Below, in pieces: positions 26,205 through 34,214 of a stretch of 64,000 nt of DNA; positions within the stretch are counted from its first letter, which is position 1, and every line of letters starts with the position of its first letter. The notes below the pieces were generated by a model. It made no database searches and had not been told where the DNA came from. It saw only the letters and a program-made list of their open reading frames with translations. This DNA is from Myxococcales bacterium (GTDB lineage: Bacteria > Myxococcota_A > Polyangia > JAAYKL01), in NCBI GenBank assembly GCA_012522445.1, contig JAAYKL010000109.1, forward strand, positions 44,860 to 108,859. The letters run 5' to 3'. The position numbers were made by a program, and so were the translations under genes.

Positions 26205-27260
26205 TTATCCCAGAAACCAGATCAAAAAGAGCACGAGCATCACAATAATGGCGGTGCCCACCAAGATGAGGCCGATGTCGGATTCCTCCTTGGGGGCAGC
26301 GTCGTTGTCGTGTTGTGGCGCCTGGCTGTCGCGCGTTCCCGGCACATCGAGGCTGGGCTCGGTGACGCCAGTTGGCAGCGTGGCGACGGGTGAGGGCGCT
26401 GCAGGCGGTGGGGCGACATGGTCGTCGTCGGGTGTGGCGGGGGAGGCTGGCGCCGTCTCCGCATCGTTGGCGTCGGTGGCGTGGGGCGCTGGGGTGGGAA
26501 TGTCGGGCACAAAGGGCACGGTGGCCTCGTGCGGCGCTAGTTGGATGTCTTGCAGGGCGGCGGCCACGGGGTCTTCGAGGCCAAAGGTGGTTTGTCCGAC
26601 GGCGAACGTGAGGCCGGGCACCAACGCGAAGCTGTCGCAGCGCTCTCCGTTACACCAGGTGCCGTTGCGAGAGCCCAAGTCGCGTACCATGAGTTGGCCG
26701 TCGTCTTGCCATTGGACTGCGGCGTGGGCGCTGGTCACTTCGGGATCGTCGAGGGGTATCGCGTTGTGGCGCGTGCGTCCCATGGTGGCGCTGTCGCCGG
26801 TTTGCACGAAGGTGAAGCGCGCCCCGCGTCCGGGACCCGAGAGCCCCAGAAGAGTGGGCGTTACGTGCGCGAGATGTCCCTGATGCGCAAGCCGCCGATG
26901 CAACAGGTCGTGCGCGCATTGCCCAATGGCTTGCTTGCCGATGGCGCTGGGATGCGTGCCGGATTCAAAGACAATGCGGTAGTGGGCGATGGTGATTTCA
27001 TCGTTGGAGGCGAGCTTGGTGGGCCGGTGGGGGATGAGCTTGCGGCTGGCCACCAACGTGCCGTTTTGTGAGCTGAGGTCGACAAGCGTGTAATGATGGC
27101 CCTGTAGGCGAATCTCGGCATGCATGGGACAGACCGTGAGATCCGGGAGACAGAGATCGCAAATTTGGGCGCGTCCAATGGCGATTTGCCCCTGGATAAA
27201 ACCGCACTGGTAGGAGAAGTCGGGATGTCGCGTATCGGTTATCGTGAGGCGAAAGGCCAT
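26205..27260 (-). CDS. Double FHA protein with C-terminal membrane anchor
   Basis: A 351-residue protein: FHA domain 1 at about 1-100 ('IAIGRAQICDLCLPD', 'CPMHAEIRL', 'SSQNGTLV'), FHA domain 2 at about 135-235 ('ATMGRTRHNAIPLDD', 'TSAHAAVQW', 'GSRNGTWCNG'), a Pro/Ala/Asp linker and one C-terminal membrane helix at about 328-348 ('IGLILVGTAIIVMLVLFLIW'). Both FHA cores keep the Arg, Ser/His and Asn positions. It should be a tail-anchored cytoplasmic phosphothreonine reader. It begins 6 bases after the stop of the L,D-transpeptidase gene, so the two are cotranscribed. Confidence 0.86.
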   Translation of the reverse strand: MAFRLTITDTRHPDFSYQCGFIQGQIAIGRAQICDLCLPDLTVCPMHAEIRLQGHHYTLVDLSSQNGTLVASRKLIPHRPTKLASNDEITIAHYRIVFESGTHPSAIGKQAIGQCAHDLLHRRLAHQGHLAHVTPTLLGLSGPGRGARFTFVQTGDSATMGRTRHNAIPLDDPEVTSAHAAVQWQDDGQLMVRDLGSRNGTWCNGERCDSFALVPGLTFAVGQTTFGLEDPVAAALQDIQLAPHEATVPFVPDIPTPAPHATDANDAETAPASPATPDDDHVAPPPAAPSPVATLPTGVTEPSLDVPGTRDSQAPQHDNDAAPKEESDIGLILVGTAIIVMLVLFLIWFLG

Positions 27261-27266
27261 GGCAGA

Positions 27267-29696
27267 TCAATTGGTGGCGGCCGGTGTCTTTTCGGGTTTT
27301 GGGACCGCCGCGTCTGTGGATTTTGGTGCCGTTATATTTGAGCCGCTGGGTTTGGCGGGGTCATTGCCCTGGCTGTCCGCACTGGGGCTGGATGCTTGGG
27401 TGTCGGTATCCGTTCCGTTGTCGATGGGCGGGGGCTGCGTCAAGTGGGCGTATTGGGGCGGCAAAAAGCGCGCATCTGATCCGTAGTTGACGTTGGGCTT
27501 GGGCATGTGGGCGTCGATGGGCGTTTTCTGGGCGCCGCGAATATTGCCGGTTTCGACCACCACCGGCACGGGATCGATGAGCTCGTATTTGTAGCCGCGC
27601 GAGTCGAGGCGGATGACGAAGTCCTCTTCGTCGACGGTGATGGTGCGCGCAAAGCCCGAGGGTATTTCACCGACGCGCTTAAAGGGTTTGTGCGTGAGGA
27701 TAAAGCTGAACAAGCGAATGGCGATGTGGTTGTACAAGCGATGACAGCCGTGGGAATAACGGCGCAAAATTGAGTTGTAATCCACCGAGCCGTGGCTGCG
27801 GATGCCATTGTCGAGGTATTTGATCTCGCCGCTTTTGAGCTGTGTGGGGCGGTAGTGAAAACCGGCCACCAAGCCATAGGCCGACGCGTACCACGGGCCA
27901 AACTCGTCGTAGTTGGGCACGCGCACGGTGCGCCCTTTGTAGGTGACTGTCTTGATCAACGAGGCGCTGGGTGACGTGTCCGGCGGTAGCCATACCGGTC
28001 CGGCGATGATGTCCTTCCAGATGCGGGGGCCGACATCGGAGTTCTTGTAGCGAAAGTATTCGTAGCCGTCTGGGGCGAGCTCGGAGCGCCAGGAGCCGAT
28101 GGTCGTGTTGGTGGTGATGAGGGGAATGTCCTGGTCGTTCCATTTGACGTACAGCGTGTTGGTGGGCAGGACCTTGCGCGGCTGGCCCCGCTCCTTGCCG
28201 GAGTCGGTGTAGGGGTAGTCGTACCAGACATCACCGCGGTGGATGACGGAGTGCAGGGCCATGGTGTCGCTGTAATACGGTGGGCGCGGCGGCAGGGGGA
28301 TGGCGACATACAGGGCGCCCAGGGCTTTGTCGTCGTTGTTTTTCAAGAAGGCGACGAGCTTGTCCGGCGAGGTGAGGTCCATGTGTTTCACGAGCAGGGC
28401 GGTGTATTCGGCCACGAGGTTGGGCACTTCGTGCTCTTGTCCCTGTTCGTCGCGATAGGTGGGGGTTTTGCCATTGGGCAGGCGTGCGGTGCCGTCTTCG
28501 ATGATGTTGGCGCCGTCCACGACGCGCTCGGCCGCCGTGCGCATAAAGGTATCGTAGAGGCGTTCCTTGGGGGGTTTGCGCAGCGCTTCAAGGGTGTCGC
28601 GACCGATGAAGCCCCAGCCGAAGATGCGGTTTTTGCGCTCGAAGGACACCAAGGCGCGGTGGGTGCGCCAATCCAAGCCACCGGTGGTGAACTTGGCAAC
28701 GTCGCGCTCTTCGAAGAGGCCTTCGCAGACCAGCAGCTTTTGGGCCTCGGAAATGGCCTCGTAACGGGTGGCCAGATCGATGAGACCGGCGGACATTTTG
28801 TTGTCGGGATGCTGGCGCAGTTCGAAGGCGTCTTTGAGGCCCAAGCGTTCGATTTCACGGCGCATTTTGACGGCAAACGAGCGCGTCTTTTGGGCATCTT
28901 CCTTGGCGGCATTGTTGCTCCGATAGGCGATGAAGCCGTCGAAGCCGCGAAACCGGTTGTAGTCGATATCGGCGTAGCAGGGGCGCTCCAATTCGTCGAG
29001 GGCGCGCTTGCGCAGGACCGACAGGCTTGGGGGGATGCCAAAGACCTCCAAAAAGTGTTCGGAGTCGCCGACGCCCTGGCTCAGGAGTTCACACGCTTCG
29101 CCCTGGGTGTCGCTGTCGGTGTTGTCGGCGCCCTTGTCGGAATCGCCTGTGGTGTCGGATGGACTGCTGAGCCCCATGAGCTCGCGGATTTCGTCTTCGC
29201 TCATGCCCTGGGCGCGCAGTTCGGCCATTTTGGCGTTTCGCGCGCGTTGTTGCTGGTGTTCCACCACCTGTCGGGCGGCGGCCATGGTGCGCGATTCGTA
29301 GGGCCAGTTGTTGGCCAGCTTGCGAAAGATGGGCCGGAAGTGATTGGGCACGCGGGGTTCGTCGCTGCTGTCGCGTTCGGAGAAAATATAGGGCACCCAG
29401 TAGTTGCTCAAGTCGATGATCGTGAAGCCCTTTTGGCGCGCTTCCGATTCGCACATCATTGTCATTTTGCCGTCTTGCCATGCCTGGACCGGTCGTCCTT
29501 CGGGGGGGGCTTCGGGGGGCTCTTCGGTGTCGGTGTCTGCTGCGGCATCGGCAGCGCCAGCGGGAGCGGGTGTTTTGTCGGCGGCGGATTCGCCGATTTT
29601 GGGCGCATCGGTGGTTTTGTTACTGCAGGCAAGCGCGATCAGAGCGGTGCATAGGGCGATGCACAGAGCGGTGGTGAATTGCGGGCGTTTGGGCAT
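27267..29696 (-). CDS. Large L,D-transpeptidase-like lipoprotein (YkuD domain)
   Basis: An 809-residue exported protein with lipobox 'LIALAC' (Cys24). The YkuD signature lies late: 'GIRSHGSVDYNSILRRYSHG' followed by CHRL, with the catalytic Cys at residue 651. YkuD enzymes form 3-3 crosslinks in peptidoglycan or attach proteins to it. About 560 residues precede the domain; they contain acidic low-complexity stretches and an uncharacterised region; a Pro/Thr/Asp tail follows. This is far longer than the usual 150-350 residues. AGGAAGGA precedes the ATG at 29696; an upstream in-frame start at 29744 lacks support. Confidence 0.85.
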   Translation of the reverse strand: MPKRPQFTTALCIALCTALIALACSNKTTDAPKIGESAADKTPAPAGAADAAADTDTEEPPEAPPEGRPVQAWQDGKMTMMCESEARQKGFTIIDLSNYWVPYIFSERDSSDEPRVPNHFRPIFRKLANNWPYESRTMAAARQVVEHQQQRARNAKMAELRAQGMSEDEIRELMGLSSPSDTTGDSDKGADNTDSDTQGEACELLSQGVGDSEHFLEVFGIPPSLSVLRKRALDELERPCYADIDYNRFRGFDGFIAYRSNNAAKEDAQKTRSFAVKMRREIERLGLKDAFELRQHPDNKMSAGLIDLATRYEAISEAQKLLVCEGLFEERDVAKFTTGGLDWRTHRALVSFERKNRIFGWGFIGRDTLEALRKPPKERLYDTFMRTAAERVVDGANIIEDGTARLPNGKTPTYRDEQGQEHEVPNLVAEYTALLVKHMDLTSPDKLVAFLKNNDDKALGALYVAIPLPPRPPYYSDTMALHSVIHRGDVWYDYPYTDSGKERGQPRKVLPTNTLYVKWNDQDIPLITTNTTIGSWRSELAPDGYEYFRYKNSDVGPRIWKDIIAGPVWLPPDTSPSASLIKTVTYKGRTVRVPNYDEFGPWYASAYGLVAGFHYRPTQLKSGEIKYLDNGIRSHGSVDYNSILRRYSHGCHRLYNHIAIRLFSFILTHKPFKRVGEIPSGFARTITVDEEDFVIRLDSRGYKYELIDPVPVVVETGNIRGAQKTPIDAHMPKPNVNYGSDARFLPPQYAHLTQPPPIDNGTDTDTQASSPSADSQGNDPAKPSGSNITAPKSTDAAVPKPEKTPAATN

Positions 29697-29994
29697 GGCG
29701 TCCTTCCTGTTCCGGGCGTCCGGAGACGGATTTGCATTGGTCATATCAGGTTACTTTGTCGCATCTCAAGTTTGCCGCAGGTTTGTCTGTCGCGCCTGTC
29801 GCCGGAGATGGGCCAAGGACAGTACGAACGCCGCGCCGGGCTTATTCCGGGGAGCCTTCGGCGGGGTGCGTTTCGGTGGGCGTGCGTCCCGGTGTGCGGA
29901 TCGAAAACGCATGGTACTCTTTTGCGAACTTTGCTTTTTGCCCATCTGCTGGCACAGTTTGGTGCGGCCGCTAACGGCTACTGAGGAGGGAAAA
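29697..29994. other. Divergent intergenic region between L,D-transpeptidase and pyrH
   Basis: 298 bases with the minus-strand promoter described separately and the pyrH ribosome site GAGGAGGG at its right end. I cannot place a pyrH promoter with confidence. The open frame that crosses it in the pyrH frame has no recognisable content. Confidence 0.5.
29740..29769 (-). promoter_or_regulatory. Sigma-70-type promoter for the L,D-transpeptidase/FHA operon
   Basis: Minus strand: TTGAGA (29769-29764), 18 bases, TATGAC (29745-29740). Predicted start near 29733, about 37 bases before the ATG. Confidence 0.5.
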
Positions 29995-30714
29995 ATGACG
30001 AACGCCCAACCCGTGGTAATGATGAAGCTGTCCGGAGAAGTGCTGGCGGGCCAAGCGGGGTTTGGCCTGGACGGCGCCACGCTGGACTTTGTGGCCGGGG
30101 AGTTGGCGAGGGCACAAGCCGAGGGCGCGAAGACCGCTGTGGTGCTGGGTGGCGGAAACATCTTTCGCGGCCTGGGGGCACGGGCCGCCCAGATGGATCG
30201 CGTAACCGCCGATGAGATGGGCATGTTGGCCACCGTGATCAACGGCCTGGCACTAAAAGACGCCATTTTGCGCGCCGGGGGGCGTGCGGTGTTGTTTACG
30301 GCGCGTCCCATGAGTCCCATTGGAACGCCCTATGTGCGCGACGATGTCCGCGAGGCCATGCGCGCGGGACAACTGACCATTCTGGCTGGCGGTACGGGCA
30401 ATCCGTTTTTCTCCACCGACACTGGGGCGGCGCTGCGGGCGGCAGAGCTCGGATGCGATATTTACATGAAGGGCACCAAGGTCGACGGCGTTTACGATCG
30501 CGATCCCATGCGTTTTCCCGATGCGGTGCGCTTCGATGAAATCACTTATGATGAAATGCTGGAGCGGCGCCTGGGCGTGATGGATTTGACAGCGGCGACC
30601 ATGCTGCGCGAAAACCGTGTGGTCGCGGTGGTGTACCGCATGACCGAGGACAACGCCATTTACGACGCGGCTATGGGGCGTTGCCAGGGGACGCGCGTCA
30701 TTCCATCGCCGTAA
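29995..30714 (+). CDS. pyrH: Uridylate kinase
   Basis: A 239-residue UMP kinase of the amino-acid-kinase fold; it phosphorylates UMP to UDP with ATP in the cytoplasm. Family motifs: 'MMKLSGEVLAG', 'AVVLGGGNIFRG', 'DRVTADEMGMLATVINGLAL', 'TGNPFFSTDTGAALRAAELG', 'YMKGTKVDGVYDRDP'. Length is normal. The ATG at 29995 follows GAGGAGGG at ideal spacing. Its usual neighbours (rpsB, tsf, frr) are absent; the next gene is the glycosylase, 24 bases downstream. Confidence 0.95.
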   Translation: MTNAQPVVMMKLSGEVLAGQAGFGLDGATLDFVAGELARAQAEGAKTAVVLGGGNIFRGLGARAAQMDRVTADEMGMLATVINGLALKDAILRAGGRAVLFTARPMSPIGTPYVRDDVREAMRAGQLTILAGGTGNPFFSTDTGAALRAAELGCDIYMKGTKVDGVYDRDPMRFPDAVRFDEITYDEMLERRLGVMDLTAATMLRENRVVAVVYRMTEDNAIYDAAMGRCQGTRVIPSP

Positions 30715-30738
30715 CACCGCGGGTGGGTTTGAGGTAAT

Positions 30739-31557
30739 ATGCCAGATGCTGTGAGCGACATTTATGCCCTGTTGGCCGAGCGGGTGCGCTTTGAGCAAGA
30801 ACTCGGGCAATCGGTGTATCGGGTCGACGATCCCCTGCCCGAACACATGTTGCGCGCACAACCCATCGCGGCGCCGCGCACAGACACCGCCATCCGGCCG
30901 TCACCGGTTGTGGCCGCACCCGTATCCGCACCAGCACCCAGAGAAGCCGTCTCCAGCGCAAGGCACTTACCGCCGGTGGCAGATGCCGAGGCGCAGTTGT
31001 CGCAGTTGCACAAGTCGCTGCGCACATGCCAGGCGTGCTCGCGCCACCAGACGCGCCAGACGGTGGTGGTGGGCGAAGGGGCATCCCATGCCGCGCTGAT
31101 GTTTGTCGGGGATGCGCCTGCCCCCGAAGACGACTTGACCGGCATTCCCTTTGCGGGCAGCGAGGGCTCTCTGCTCAACCGGATCATCCAGGCCATGAAC
31201 TTGCAGCGCTCGCAGGTGTTTCTCACGCAGCTCACCAAGTGCCACATGCCCGAGTCGCGGTTTCCGAGCCGCGCCGAAATGGATGCCTGCGGTCCGTTTT
31301 TGTTGCAGCAAATCGCCAGCGTCAATCCGCGGGTTGTGGTGGCGTTGGGGCAAGTGGTGGCGCGTTGGTTGCTCAACACCGATGCGCCGATTACTGCGCT
31401 GCGCGGTAAGTTTCACCCGTGGAATGGTCGCCTGGTGATGCCGGTGTACAGCTTGGCCTATTTGTTACAGAAGCCCGATGCCAAAAAAACGATGTGGGAT
31501 GATATGCAATTGGTGATGAGAGAATTGGCACAACCCGCCGCCACGGAAACAAAATAG
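30739..31557 (+). CDS. Family-4-like uracil-DNA glycosylase with altered motif 2
   Basis: A 272-residue protein; residues 1-85 are a Pro/Ala-rich extension and 86-265 the glycosylase fold. Four cysteines expected to hold the [4Fe-4S] cluster are present (97, 100, 168, 184). Motif 1 is 'GDAPAPEDD' (124-132; usual GEAPGxxED). Motif 2, usually HPAYLL, reads 'YSLAYLL' (237-243): the uracil-binding His and the Pro are Ser238 and Leu239. The family removes uracil from DNA to begin base excision repair; activity here is doubtful or altered. GAGG precedes the ATG; it follows pyrH closely and is followed after one base by the acidic protein gene. Confidence 0.8.
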   Translation: MPDAVSDIYALLAERVRFEQELGQSVYRVDDPLPEHMLRAQPIAAPRTDTAIRPSPVVAAPVSAPAPREAVSSARHLPPVADAEAQLSQLHKSLRTCQACSRHQTRQTVVVGEGASHAALMFVGDAPAPEDDLTGIPFAGSEGSLLNRIIQAMNLQRSQVFLTQLTKCHMPESRFPSRAEMDACGPFLLQQIASVNPRVVVALGQVVARWLLNTDAPITALRGKFHPWNGRLVMPVYSLAYLLQKPDAKKTMWDDMQLVMRELAQPAATETK

Positions 31558-31558
31558 T

Positions 31559-32152
31559 ATGTCGGATACACCCCCAAAATCACTGCCGCCGTTGTCAGAG
31601 TTGCTCGATGATACGGGCATCTTGTCGGACGAGACGCTGCCGCCCCTGGCCATCGACGGCGATGTGGGAGACGGCGATGTGACGCCCTTGCCAATGGCCG
31701 ACTTCCTCGACAACTTTGCCCCCGAAGCCCTGGACGCGCCGATGGCAGATGACCACCCGTCAGCGCTGCTGTCGCCAACGTTGTTTGCCGATGAAATGCT
31801 GGATTTCGACGATGTCCCGTCCTTGGTGGGCGACGCGGATGCCCCGGTGGAGCTGGGTGACGAAATGCCGGGGTTTGACACCGATGATTCATGGCTCGAC
31901 GATGCGGATGCCGCGACGACAGCGCTGGATTGGCGAGAGGTAGACATCGCCATTGATGACGCCGAGACCGCGCCGATTTTGGACGGCGAAGACGCGGGCG
32001 ACGAGGGCCCGGTTTTGGACGGCATTGTCTCGTTGGACGAAGGCAATACCGATGGCGAAGACGACGCCGAAGACGAGGACGCTCCCGAAGATATCGCCCG
32101 CTTTATGGCATTGCTGGACCTGCCCATCGACGATGAAGAAACACCGCAATAA
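31559..32152 (+). CDS. Highly acidic protein of unknown function
   Basis: A 197-residue, very Asp/Glu-rich protein with few lysines or arginines, dominated by 'LDD', 'DGD' and 'DED' runs and short hydrophobic patches such as 'FMALLDLPIDDEETPQ' at the end. No signal peptide, membrane helix or family seen; probably largely disordered. It starts one base after the glycosylase stop, so it is coexpressed. It could be a nucleic-acid-mimicking or scaffold protein, but nothing proves that. Confidence 0.65.
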   Translation: MSDTPPKSLPPLSELLDDTGILSDETLPPLAIDGDVGDGDVTPLPMADFLDNFAPEALDAPMADDHPSALLSPTLFADEMLDFDDVPSLVGDADAPVELGDEMPGFDTDDSWLDDADAATTALDWREVDIAIDDAETAPILDGEDAGDEGPVLDGIVSLDEGNTDGEDDAEDEDAPEDIARFMALLDLPIDDEETPQ

Positions 32153-32201
32153 ACCGCACCGCAGGGGGCGCAGACAAAACGAAATGGCCCCCATTGGAGT
32201 C

Positions 32202-32230
32202 TTGCCCTCTAAGGGCTGTTGGCTTACATT
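32202..32230 (+). promoter_or_regulatory. Sigma-70-type promoter for the DksA/TraR-like gene
   Basis: TTGCCC (32202-32207), 17 bases, TACATT (32225-32230). Predicted start near 32237 gives a leader of about 74 bases. A short GCCCT-CTA-AGGGC hairpin overlaps the -35. Confidence 0.5.
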
Positions 32231-32310
32231 GGGCAGACGGGGTCAACTCAGTGAGCAAACGTGCTCCTGAATATCACAACGACACAAAAGCCCCCTTCAC
32301 GGAGACTTTT

Positions 32311-32688
32311 ATGCAAAAACCGATGAGCAAAAGAGAGTTGGATAAGTTCAGAAAGATCCTGCAGGACAAGCGCGAAAAACTGGTGGTCAATGCCCGCCAG
32401 ACACTGGAAGACGACATGAAACTAGACGCCGCTGATTTGCCCGACGAAATGGATTTGGCGTCCAGCGAGTACTTGCAGTCGTTTCAATTTCGGTTGCGCG
32501 GCCGCGAGCGCACCTTCCTCGACAAAATCACCAAAGCGCTGACCAAAATCGACAGCGGTGAATTTGGCATCTGCGAAGATTGCGGCGAACGCATTGCCCC
32601 CAAACGCCTGGAGGCGCGCCCCGAAACCACGCTGTGCATCAAATGCAAGGAAGAGCAAGAGCGCGAAGAATCCCAGTTCGGCGATTGA
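32311..32688 (+). CDS. DksA/TraR-family zinc-finger protein
   Basis: A 125-residue protein with an N-terminal coiled-coil (about 5-75) and a four-cysteine zinc finger ('GICEDCGERI' and 'TTLCIKCKEEQ'). An acidic 'DLPDEMDLAS' segment corresponds to the coiled-coil tip of DksA, where two aspartates act on RNA polymerase. Known members bind the RNA polymerase secondary channel and tune rRNA and stress promoters with ppGpp. GGAGAC precedes the ATG at 32311. Whether it is a true DksA or a TraR-like paralog cannot be settled from this window. Confidence 0.88.
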   Translation: MQKPMSKRELDKFRKILQDKREKLVVNARQTLEDDMKLDAADLPDEMDLASSEYLQSFQFRLRGRERTFLDKITKALTKIDSGEFGICEDCGERIAPKRLEARPETTLCIKCKEEQEREESQFGD

Positions 32689-32696
32689 ACGCCTCG

Positions 32697-32720
32697 GGCG
32701 ATGTTTCGCCTCTTTGTTTT
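32697..32720 (+). terminator. Candidate intrinsic terminator after the DksA-like gene
   Basis: GGCGA, loop TGTT, TCGCC, followed by TCTTTGTTTT, starting 8 bases after the stop codon. The stem is short (5 bp), so moderate confidence. Confidence 0.45.
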
Positions 32721-32892
32721 CCCCTCCTTTTCGTGATTTCACTTCATTAAATTAGCTGGTTGGCATCGGACATATGCGACGCCGTTCTGTATGCGGATGA
32801 TCGCACCGGCACGCGATAGCGCGGCATGGCGATGGGATGGGATGGTTTGTTAGGGGTGTTGGTGAGAGGGAGAACGGCGCGGGAGCGGGGCG

Positions 32893-34077
32893 TCAGCCAT
32901 CGAATTTGTTGCCACACTCGGGGCAAAATTTTGCGCCCGGTGTCATTTTGTTGCCGCACTCCGGACAAAATTTGGGACCCGTGGCAACGGGCAGGGGCTG
33001 GCCACATTCGGGACAGAATTTGCCGCCTGGCACCGTGGCGTTGCAGTTGGCACAGGTGACGCCACCGGCTTGTTGGGCAGGCGCGGCTGCGGGGGCTGTG
33101 GTGCCCGCCAAGTTGCCCGCTTGGGGCTGGGGCATGCCGGGCTGTCCTTGGGGTTGCGCGTATTGCGCTTGCATTTGGTTGGCTTGGAACATTTGCGCCA
33201 TGCCGAAGCCGACACCCAGTCCGGCGCCTCCCAACATGCCCCCGGCACCACCGCCTTCACCGCCGCCACCACCCTTGGCCATGCCTTCGCCAGCGCCCAT
33301 CATGGCCTTGGCTGCGGCGAACTGTTGGTAGCCCTGCATACCGCCGACCATGCGAATTTGCGCGGCTTCGGTGTACAGTTTTTTGAGGTTTTGTTTGTCG
33401 TCTTCGTTGCAGTCGATGACGAAGTTACCCAGTTGGGTGATGATTACGCCGAATTCTTCGACGTGACGGCCCACGCCCTGCAGGACAGTGGTTTCGATTT
33501 CTTCGGTGTACGCGCCGGAGACGACGTCGAGGATCGGCATTTTTTGCTTCACCACTTGCTCGGCGATTTGGTCGCGGATGACCTTGAGCACCTGTTGCTT
33601 GAACCACGAGAAGAAGGAGTCGTTGTCGACCTGGCGCATACCCAGGAGGCCGAGGATGAGCTTTTCGGGCTCGGTGACGCGGATGGCAAATTCGCCGTGG
33701 ACCATGATGCCCACCGGGATGCCGGACTTGGGGTCTTCGACGTCGCCGATGCGCCCGCCAAATTTTACGCCGGTGAAGGCACGGGTGGAGACGAAGTAGA
33801 TCTCGGAGACAAAGACATTGCCGCCGGTGAAGGAGTCGATCAGGTTGGACAAAAACGGGATGTTGGAAGAGTCGAGGGTGTGCCGCCCTGCGGGCAGGCG
33901 TCCGGCGGGCTTTCCATCTCGGAAAAAGAGCGCCACTTCGTCGGAGTCGACGGTGAGCTGCGAGTAGGCCGGAACCGTGCGATCGGGGTGCTTGTACACG
34001 ACGTGCTCTTTGGCTTCGTCGGAGCGCGCGATCATCATTTCTTGCACGCCGCGTTTGATAAAATTCATGATGCTCAT
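32893..34077 (-). CDS. SPFH-domain protein with C-terminal zinc ribbons (YdjI-like)
   Basis: A 394-residue protein. Residues about 20-235 form an SPFH domain of the YdjI type ('GRLPAGRHTLDSSNIPFLSN', 'VGIMVHGEFAIRV', 'KVIRDQIAEQVVKQK'); a Gly/Ala/Gln/Met-rich linker (about 250-335) follows; the end holds three zinc-ribbon half-motif pairs ('CANCNATVPGGKFCPECG', 'FCPECGNKMTPGAKFCPECG'). No membrane helix; SPFH proteins assemble at membranes. The B. subtilis relative participates in membrane-stress responses. AAGGAGA precedes the ATG. Confidence 0.87.
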   Translation of the reverse strand: MSIMNFIKRGVQEMMIARSDEAKEHVVYKHPDRTVPAYSQLTVDSDEVALFFRDGKPAGRLPAGRHTLDSSNIPFLSNLIDSFTGGNVFVSEIYFVSTRAFTGVKFGGRIGDVEDPKSGIPVGIMVHGEFAIRVTEPEKLILGLLGMRQVDNDSFFSWFKQQVLKVIRDQIAEQVVKQKMPILDVVSGAYTEEIETTVLQGVGRHVEEFGVIITQLGNFVIDCNEDDKQNLKKLYTEAAQIRMVGGMQGYQQFAAAKAMMGAGEGMAKGGGGGEGGGAGGMLGGAGLGVGFGMAQMFQANQMQAQYAQPQGQPGMPQPQAGNLAGTTAPAAAPAQQAGGVTCANCNATVPGGKFCPECGQPLPVATGPKFCPECGNKMTPGAKFCPECGNKFDG

Positions 34078-34148
34078 GGTGCTCTCCTTGTCATGTGCGC
34101 CAGTGCGCTTGCGCCAAGTGATGTTGCCAATCGAAATGAAAACGGCCC

Positions 34149-34178
34149 ATCATAAAGCAGCAATCGATACAAGGTCAA
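34149..34178 (-). promoter_or_regulatory. Sigma-70-type promoter for the SPFH gene
   Basis: Minus strand: TTGACC (34178-34173), 18 bases, TATGAT (34154-34149). Predicted start near 34142, about 65 bases before the ATG at 34077. Confidence 0.6.
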
Positions 34179-34214
34179 CGCGTGCTGTTAAATATCTGTG
34201 CAGGCGACGTGAGA

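Noticed and set aside
28239..29654. 471-residue frame antisense to the L,D-transpeptidase gene
   Set aside because: Shadow of the real lipoprotein gene; Gly/Val/Phe/Ala-rich product without motifs.
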